A DNA stretch of 64,000 bases, taken from the NCBI GenBank assembly GCA_008694505.1, contig VZDJ01000301.1, positions 5,079,081 to 5,143,080 on the forward strand, in the 5' to 3' direction. The notes below the pieces were generated by a model, which was not told the DNA's origin, ran no database searches, and saw nothing but the letters and a program-made list of their open reading frames with translations. Shown here piece by piece: positions 61,011 through 64,000 of the stretch. The number at the start of each line of letters is the position of its first letter. Position 1 is the stretch's first letter. The stretch comes from Cyanoderma ruficeps (Eukaryota; Chordata; Aves; Passeriformes; Timaliidae). Made by a program: the position numbers and the translations under genes.

Positions 61011-64000
61011 TGGGGAATAAACAACATGAGGCACTACATTCCTGAAATAACTACAGTTTCGAAGGTAAAGTAGCATCTGCTGGGATCTAATTAATATAGC
61101 AAGCAACTGAGTGTTTTGATAGCAATATTGGCCAGGAATTTCACTTCTAAGACCTTGAGCCAAATCCTCACACTTCTGGATAAGATTTTACCCACTTTAC
61201 CTCAGACAGCACCACAGTGACCACCCAGCTGGTGCTTCTGCCCCAAGCCATGCAGGAGGGGTCACCAAGTACCCAAGGGCCACGTTGCATGCTGGACTGA
61301 GCCTGTCCAAGGCTAGTCCCTGAATGCTGGAAAATAAAATCATGGATTTGCCATTGCCCTCTTTAGGATCTCACAGATTACAGGAAAGCCTGGCTACTTG
61401 TGCTGCCACTGCCTGAGTGGTCCCAGAGCCATCAGGAAATGGTGGTGAATGCTGTTAGAGATACTTTTCTTAATTAAGCAAAACTTGAGTACACATTAGA
61501 GGTCATCAGCAGCTTCTGCCACCTGTCTGAGCCTACAGGGACACCTGGGCAGGTCTCCCCGGGCAGGGACTCAGATTTATAAGCTCCAGAACAAACTGCA
61601 GGAGCACTGCTGGCTGGCAGCTGGTTCAGGGGGTCTGTCCCACTGAGGGGATGCCGGAGAGGGAAAAAGGATGCTTCTCTTCCCAGTGAAGTCGGGGTGA
61701 TTTCAGACTCCCTGGTAGTGCCAGTGCCCTGGAGCAGTCCATATGTGGCAGCTTTAATGCTGCCTGCTTCGTTAGTTGAGCAATCCAAGCTAACTGGCAC
61801 TATTTAACACACAATTGCACACCTAATTTTGTGTAAAATTGTAACGCTGATGACATCATAGCACTACTCCAGAGGTCGACATAAGTGACTGAAGTCCTTT
61901 AGGCAAGGGTTAGGTGTTAGGTAAGAACATTTTGTGCACCAGCAACCATACAAACTCCCCAAGACCCTTCTTTGAAGGCCTTTGGAGGATTCAAAACCTC
62001 CAAAGTTTCAACCTTCATGAGCATGGTCTGCCCCACCAGGTCAGTTAACAAACTTACATGCCTTTCTCCCCTCCTGGGTAAGTCTCTAGGCAGGACTGTG
62101 AACCATATTTCTTCAGTGCCCCCTCGCTTTTTTCTGAGAAAACAAATGACACTACTATTTCTTGGGTTTTTCCCCCCATTGCTTCTCAGAGTCAGCTGCT
62201 GGCAACTTATTTTTGTCATGCAACAAGTAATCAGCCTGTGAAACTCATTGCTGCAGGATGTCAGCCACACATTCAGAGCGGATTGTGTTACTGCTTGAAC
62301 AGACAGCGCACCCAAAACCACAAAAACACCTGTTAGAAACAGTGGAGAAGAGATGCTTCAAACTGCTGCTTTGACTACCAGGACTCTGTGGGGGATATTC
62401 CTATAGGGCAGGTTATCCACAGGCTGCTGTAGTTGATGCGACTTTTGCTAATCAGGATGCTGGGTGGGACTCTGGGCTTTCTGCCTGACCTTGCCAGAAA
62501 ACCTCTGTCTCCTTCTTCACTATTTTCACAGTGTGACATCAACACAGTTGTCCCTTGACATGGTTGCCACAGTGACAGGCAAGGAGGCCAAGCTTTGGTT
62601 TTTACAAAATACACTTCCTGCTTCATACCTGCGTCTATTCTGAGTAAATGCTCAAGGTTAAGGGAAGAAATGCAGAGTAAAGAGTGCACAGTCTGGTACA
62701 AATACTTGAGTCTGTGATGAGTCTGGTACAAATACTTGAGTCTGCGATGCTGTCCTACTCCTCCCATCTTCTTTGTTCTCATCCTCTTGAACATCAGCTG
62801 CTGGTGGATTTCATGGAACTCACTAGGGAACCTGTCTACTTTTTCAGCCTTTGCAAGGTGAAGATTTGAGATAGCTCTTATAAAATTAGAACTATTCTGT
62901 CCTGTCTAAGGTGTATCAACATGTCCACCCAACAGCAACCACCTGATTGAGGATTTCACTGTGAAGAAAACACAACAGGGCAGCATTTGCCTCAAATTTC
63001 TCCAAAACAGGATGTAGTTCTGAGGCTAAATCACAAAATCCCTTAGGTGGTACCTTGGGGACTATATTATATACCCTATATCATCCTGTATTACTCCTTT
63101 GTCCTCACTTTCACCTCAGGTTGGCTACTGTCCTTCCTCTGTCTTCAGTTTGTGTCATGGTTGGTATGAAAAGTCCCTTACCTCTAGGTCACCACAGCTG
63201 TGAACAGCCAAAGAGAGATGCTGCAGACCATGTTTTTAGATGGAAACCTGGATTTTATACGTGTGTTGGCTTGTAATTACCTCTGTCTATGTTTATGCTA
63301 ATCACAGGATTTCTGAGACCTTGGAGAACCATTTACAGCACCAAACTAATGAGCTTTTCTCCCCTTATGACATTTCATTTCCTGGGCAATGTGGCCACTG
63401 TAAAAAGAGAAGCACTTGCATTAATTTTGCCTCATAAAAGACACCCTGATTCATCAAAAGGCAACGAAAGCTAAACATTCACCTAAAGATACAATCACTG
63501 ACCTCCTCAGCTCTGTCTGAATACACCCACAGCCCTCACTGTCCATGCTGACAAGTGCTGGATGCTTTATCCCAGTACTTCCCAGCCATAAGATTCATTC
63601 AAACCCCAAGGGAGCTCTCTGGAAACCCCAAAGTTTTCCTGCTAGTCCACATGTTAATCTCTCCCCGTGCCACCCCACAGCTGTCAGTGCCAGTTCTCGG
63701 ACAGATGGGTCAGTTGCTGTTGAGTGATGGGAAATATTTGGTCTCTCATGCCTGGACTGACCCTTTTTTTTGAGTGGTCCCACCCACTACCACCCATGAG
63801 AAAAAGAAGAGACTGAAGCCAGGCATCAAAGACAGCCTGCAAGAAGACAGCTGTTCACTTTGAGGTGAATTTACTGAATATTGACAATTAGACTTTGTGT
63901 CCCAGTAGGTCTTACCTATGCCTCTGTCTGGTGATAGAATGTTCTCTTAGGGGTTTGATGAGCCAGGAAACAGGGAAAAGTGGTGTTTGATGAAGGATGG
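61011..64000. other. Upstream of KCNMB2, no gene seen
   Basis: Open frames here are short and without signature. The only structure seen is the 30-bp duplication at 62690-62749. Confidence 0.5.
62690..62749 (+). repeat. 30-bp tandem duplication
   Basis: AGTCTGGTACAAATACTTGA plus GTCTGTGATG is followed at once by the same 30 bases with one change (TGTGATG to TGCGATG). The near identity indicates a fairly recent event. Confidence 0.95.

Noticed and set aside
60721..61163. Possible gag or other viral reading frames after the primer-binding site
   Set aside because: The plus strand has no open frame of useful length, and the minus-strand frames have no retroviral signature.
1..64000. CRISPR arrays, operons, tRNA or rRNA genes, bacterial-type systems
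   Set aside because: This is spliced vertebrate DNA; no regularly spaced repeats, tRNA box pattern or rRNA segment was seen.

Overview
This is vertebrate nuclear DNA, most likely from a bird. Genes are split into short GT-AG exons, and repeat density is low. The recognisable repeats are 3' fragments of CR1-type LINEs plus one LTR with a tRNA-Trp-type primer-binding site, as in avian alpharetrovirus-like elements. I cannot name the species.

Two protein-coding genes are present, arranged tail to tail. (1) ZMAT3 (WIG1/PAG608), plus strand, enters at the left edge. Its last four coding exons are 15-134, 1860-2026, 2138-2238 and 3232-3443; together they form one open frame of 199 codons plus stop. 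A long 3' UTR probably follows, perhaps ending at about 7.7-8.6 kb. It holds an AU-rich nonamer and a p53-site-like motif. (2) KCNMB2, the inactivating beta-2 subunit of BK channels, minus strand, is complete in its coding part. Exons 59053-59108, 53010-53180, 50341-50536 and 44388-44672 join in frame to 235 residues, the same length as human KCNMB2. Its 3' UTR probably runs to about 42.5-42.7 kb, and its upstream non-coding exon(s) and promoter lie outside what I can identify.

The roughly 34-38 kb between the two 3' ends has no gene I can support. It holds CR1 fragments, a 51-bp minisatellite, a short octamer-containing duplication, homopurine and AT tracts, and several AT-rich, non-repetitive stretches that read like conserved non-coding elements (inferred, not tested). 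KCNMB2 intron 3 carries a small GC-rich patch, a 15-bp minisatellite and a CR1 fragment. Upstream of KCNMB2 coding exon 1 lies a plus-strand LTR with its primer-binding site but no second LTR seen.

The two genes have no direct functional link. ZMAT3 is a p53-induced RNA-binding zinc-finger protein and KCNMB2 is a membrane channel subunit. Their adjacency matches the mammalian ZMAT3-KCNMB2 neighbourhood. I found no CRISPR array, operon, tRNA, rRNA or clearly new protein system.
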